Assembly: GCF_025642255.1 (NCBI RefSeq)
Contig: NZ_CP106759.1
Location: forward strand, 2,383,501 to 2,447,500
Direction of reading: 5' to 3'
DNA from: Stenotrophomonas maltophilia
GTDB lineage: Bacteria; Pseudomonadota; Gammaproteobacteria; Xanthomonadales; Xanthomonadaceae
DNA length: 64,000 nucleotides
Numbering within the stretch: position 1 is the first letter of the stretch; each line of letters begins with the position of its first letter. Shown piece after piece: positions 61,828-64,000 of the stretch. The notes below the pieces were generated by a model. It had not been told where the DNA came from. It made no database searches and worked only from the letters and a program-made list of their open reading frames with translations. Both the position numbers and the translations under genes were made by a program.

Positions 61828-64000
61828 TCAGGCCTTCAGCACTTCCACCTTGTACGAAACGGTCTCGCCGTCGTGCTCGATGATCAGTCCGTGCACGTCC
61901 GACTCGAAGCCCGGGAAGCGCGCATTCTGCTCGCGTGCGATGCGCAGCGACTCGATGATGGGCTCATCGCTGGCACCGAAGCGCTCGCCCGGCATGATGG
62001 TGGGAATGCCGGGCGGGTACGGCACCAGCATGGTCGCCGCGATGCGGCCACTGAGCTGTTCGATGTCCACCCGTTCGATTTCCCCCTTCACCAGATGGTT
62101 GTAGGCATCGGCCGGGATCATCACCGGCGTCGGCAGGTCCACGTACATCTCGCGCATCACCCGGGCCACTGCGAACTCCTGGTTGAAGGCGTGCAGCGCA
62201 TCGCAGAGGTCGCGCAGTCCCCAGCCGGCGTAGGCAACGGGATAGTCCGCCGCCAGCGTCGGCAGCGCCTGGCTCAGGGGGGCGTTGCGGTCATACAGCT
62301 CCTTGAACGCCATCAGCTCGGTGACCAGCGTGCTCCACTTGCCCTTGGTGATCCCCATCGAGAACAGGAACAGCACCGAGTAGAGGTTGGTCTTCTCCAC
62401 AGTGATGCCACGACCCCACAGGAACTTGCTCAGCACCGCCGCTGGAATGCCCAGCCGGCCCATTCCACCATCCATCGACAGGCCGGGGGTCAGCAGGGTC
62501 ACCTTGATGGGATCGATCAGCACATAGTCGTCCACCAGATTCTCGAAACCATGCCAGTGCCCATCCGGCTGCAGGTACCACTCCTCCCGCTTGGCCACCA
62601 TCGGCGCCGGCGTGTCGCCCTTGTCAAGGCTGCGCTCGACCTTGGTCGGCTGCCATACGCTGAACCACCAATCATCACGGCCGAGATCGTCGCGCACATG
62701 CAGCATGGCGCGCCGGAATGCGATCGCCTCGTCGTGCATCTCCTGCACCAGCGAGCGACCGGCCTCGCCCTCCATCATCTTCGACGCGACATCACAGGCA
62801 GCGATCACGCCGTAATGCGGGCTGGTGGAGGTGTGCATCATGAATGATTCGTTGAAACGCTCCGCATCCAGATTGCGCTGTGCCGAGTTGCGCACATGGA
62901 TCATCGAGGCCTGCGAGAACGCGGCAAGCAGCTTATGGGTGGAGTGCGTGGTGAAGATGATCGCATCCTGCTCGCGCGGCTTGCCCTTGGCCATGCCGTA
63001 GTGGTTCTCGTAGAAGGGATGGAATGCGGCGTAGGCATACCAGGCCTCATCGAAGTGCAGAAAGTCCACCGCACTGCCGATCTCGTCGGCGATCTTCTCG
63101 GCGTTGTAGCACAGGCCATCGTAGGTGGAGTTGGTGACCACGGCGATACGCGGCTTGGAGCCCGCCGTGTATGCCTTGCTCGCCAGCGGGTTCGCGGCGA
63201 TGCGCTGCTGCAGCGATTCCGGAGTGAACTGGTCCAGGCTGATCGGGCCGATGATGCCGTGCGCGTTGCGGCTGGGCGTGAAGTACACGGGTACCGCGCC
63301 CGTCATGATCAGCGCATGCAGGAGCGACTTGTGGCAGTTGCGGTCGACGAACACCACATCGCCGCGCGCCACCGTGCCGTGCCAGACGATCTTGTTGGCC
63401 GTGGAGGTGCCATTGGTCACGAAGAACGTATGGTCGGCGCCGAAGTTGCGGGCCGCTTCGTTCTCGGCCTCCTTGATCGGCCCGGTGTGGTCCAGCAGCG
63501 ACCCCAGCTCCGGCACCGAGATCGACAGATCACTGCGCAGCGTGTTCTCGCCATAGAACTGGTGGAATGCGCGGCCAACCGGTGATTTGGTGAAGGCCAC
63601 GCCACCGGCATGGCCGGGCGTATGCCAGGAGTAGTTCGACTCGGCGGCATGATGGATCAGTGCCTTGAAGAACGGCGGCAGCAGGTGCTGCATGTAGTCT
63701 TCAGCGGCCCGCATCACCTGCCGGGAGATGAAGTTCTTGGTGTCCTCGAACAGGAAGATGAAGCCGTGGATGTACTTGAGCAGCTTGCTCGGTACCTTCT
63801 CGATGGTGCGGCGCTCGCCATACAGGAAGACCGGCAGGTTCGCGCGGCGCGCGCTCTGCTCGCGCAGGAACGCGGTCAGGCGCTGGAACTCGCCATCGAC
63901 TTCCTCGCTTCCATCGATCGATATCAGCACGGCTGACGCCGCAACATAGGTGCGTGCTCCTGCACGGGCATCATCCAGGTTCAACCCGCACAGCACGCGC
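61828..64000 (-). CDS. Orn/Lys/Arg decarboxylase (biodegradative arginine/lysine type), 5' end off the window
   Basis: At least 723 residues lie in the window and the frame is open to the edge, so the N-terminus is missing. It is a fold-type I PLP decarboxylase of the AdiA/CadA/SpeF group. An N-terminal wing/REC-like domain is followed by the WHTPGHAGG segment, the FFVTNGTSTANKI PLP site, LHFDEAWYAY with the PLP aspartate, and the Schiff-base lysine in THSTHKLLAAFSQ. The large C-terminal domain with PYPPGIP near the end is complete. The substrate (arginine, lysine or ornithine) cannot be fixed from this portion. These enzymes support acid resistance and polyamine production. Confidence 0.9.
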   Translation of the reverse strand, partial: RVLCGLNLDDARAGARTYVAASAVLISIDGSEEVDGEFQRLTAFLREQSARRANLPVFLYGERRTIEKVPSKLLKYIHGFIFLFEDTKNFISRQVMRAAEDYMQHLLPPFFKALIHHAAESNYSWHTPGHAGGVAFTKSPVGRAFHQFYGENTLRSDLSISVPELGSLLDHTGPIKEAENEAARNFGADHTFFVTNGTSTANKIVWHGTVARGDVVFVDRNCHKSLLHALIMTGAVPVYFTPSRNAHGIIGPISLDQFTPESLQQRIAANPLASKAYTAGSKPRIAVVTNSTYDGLCYNAEKIADEIGSAVDFLHFDEAWYAYAAFHPFYENHYGMAKGKPREQDAIIFTTHSTHKLLAAFSQASMIHVRNSAQRNLDAERFNESFMMHTSTSPHYGVIAACDVASKMMEGEAGRSLVQEMHDEAIAFRRAMLHVRDDLGRDDWWFSVWQPTKVERSLDKGDTPAPMVAKREEWYLQPDGHWHGFENLVDDYVLIDPIKVTLLTPGLSMDGGMGRLGIPAAVLSKFLWGRGITVEKTNLYSVLFLFSMGITKGKWSTLVTELMAFKELYDRNAPLSQALPTLAADYPVAYAGWGLRDLCDALHAFNQEFAVARVMREMYVDLPTPVMIPADAYNHLVKGEIERVDIEQLSGRIAATMLVPYPPGIPTIMPGERFGASDEPIIESLRIAREQNARFPGFESDVHGLIIEHDGETVSYKVEVLKA

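Overview
The window is about 64 kb of high-GC gammaproteobacterial chromosome. Gene content and, above all, GTAG-headed REP palindromes of the SMAG type (31908-31970, 32937-33002, 43277-43465) point to Stenotrophomonas or a close Xanthomonadaceae relative. I see no rRNA, tRNA, CRISPR array, prophage or insertion sequence.

1-31.5 kb is a type VI secretion (T6SS) locus. Two divergent arms leave a central regulatory region near 21.8 kb. The minus-strand arm carries a TPR lipoprotein, tssB, tssC, hcp, tssE, tssF, tssG, clpV, a small unknown protein, vgrG1, a DUF4123 adaptor, a large VasX-like membrane toxin and two DUF6708-like membrane proteins that probably give immunity. At the left edge sit an M15 peptidase, a PAAR tip protein and a truncated Tla3/DUF2875-like adaptor. 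The plus-strand arm carries tssJ, tssK, tssL, vgrG2 and a second cargo block: a CarG-like periplasmic protein, a LysM/amidase effector and two exported probable immunity proteins. A near-consensus sigma-54 promoter precedes tssK. TssA and TssM are not in this window. The VasX-like module is visibly lower in GC than its surroundings and looks transferred.

31.5-43.5 kb is ordinary chromosome. It holds an I78 inhibitor lipoprotein, an exported unknown protein, an L-/D-lactate operon (lldP-lldR-lldD-dld) with twin LldR-type palindromes, an MgtC-family protein, a divergent SDR / Old Yellow Enzyme pair, and an exported alpha-amino-acid ester hydrolase-like protein. REP/SMAG elements lie between the genes.

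43.5-53 kb contains a large GH3 glycosidase with an unusual N-terminal domain, a VOC protein, the SOS mutagenesis cassette imuA-imuB-dnaE2 behind a LexA-type box, and an exported repeat protein.

53-56 kb holds a MocR-type (GntR/aminotransferase) regulator divergent from a YggS-type PLP homeostasis gene. Two 13-bp direct repeats 22 bp apart lie between them. YggS is translationally coupled to a glutamine amidotransferase and a small unknown gene.

56-61.7 kb is a haem acquisition cluster: FecI-like sigma factor, FecR-like regulator, HasR-like TonB-dependent receptor, ChaN-like protein and a dedicated TonB, behind a Fur-box-like sequence. The right edge carries most of a PLP-dependent Orn/Lys/Arg decarboxylase on the minus strand.
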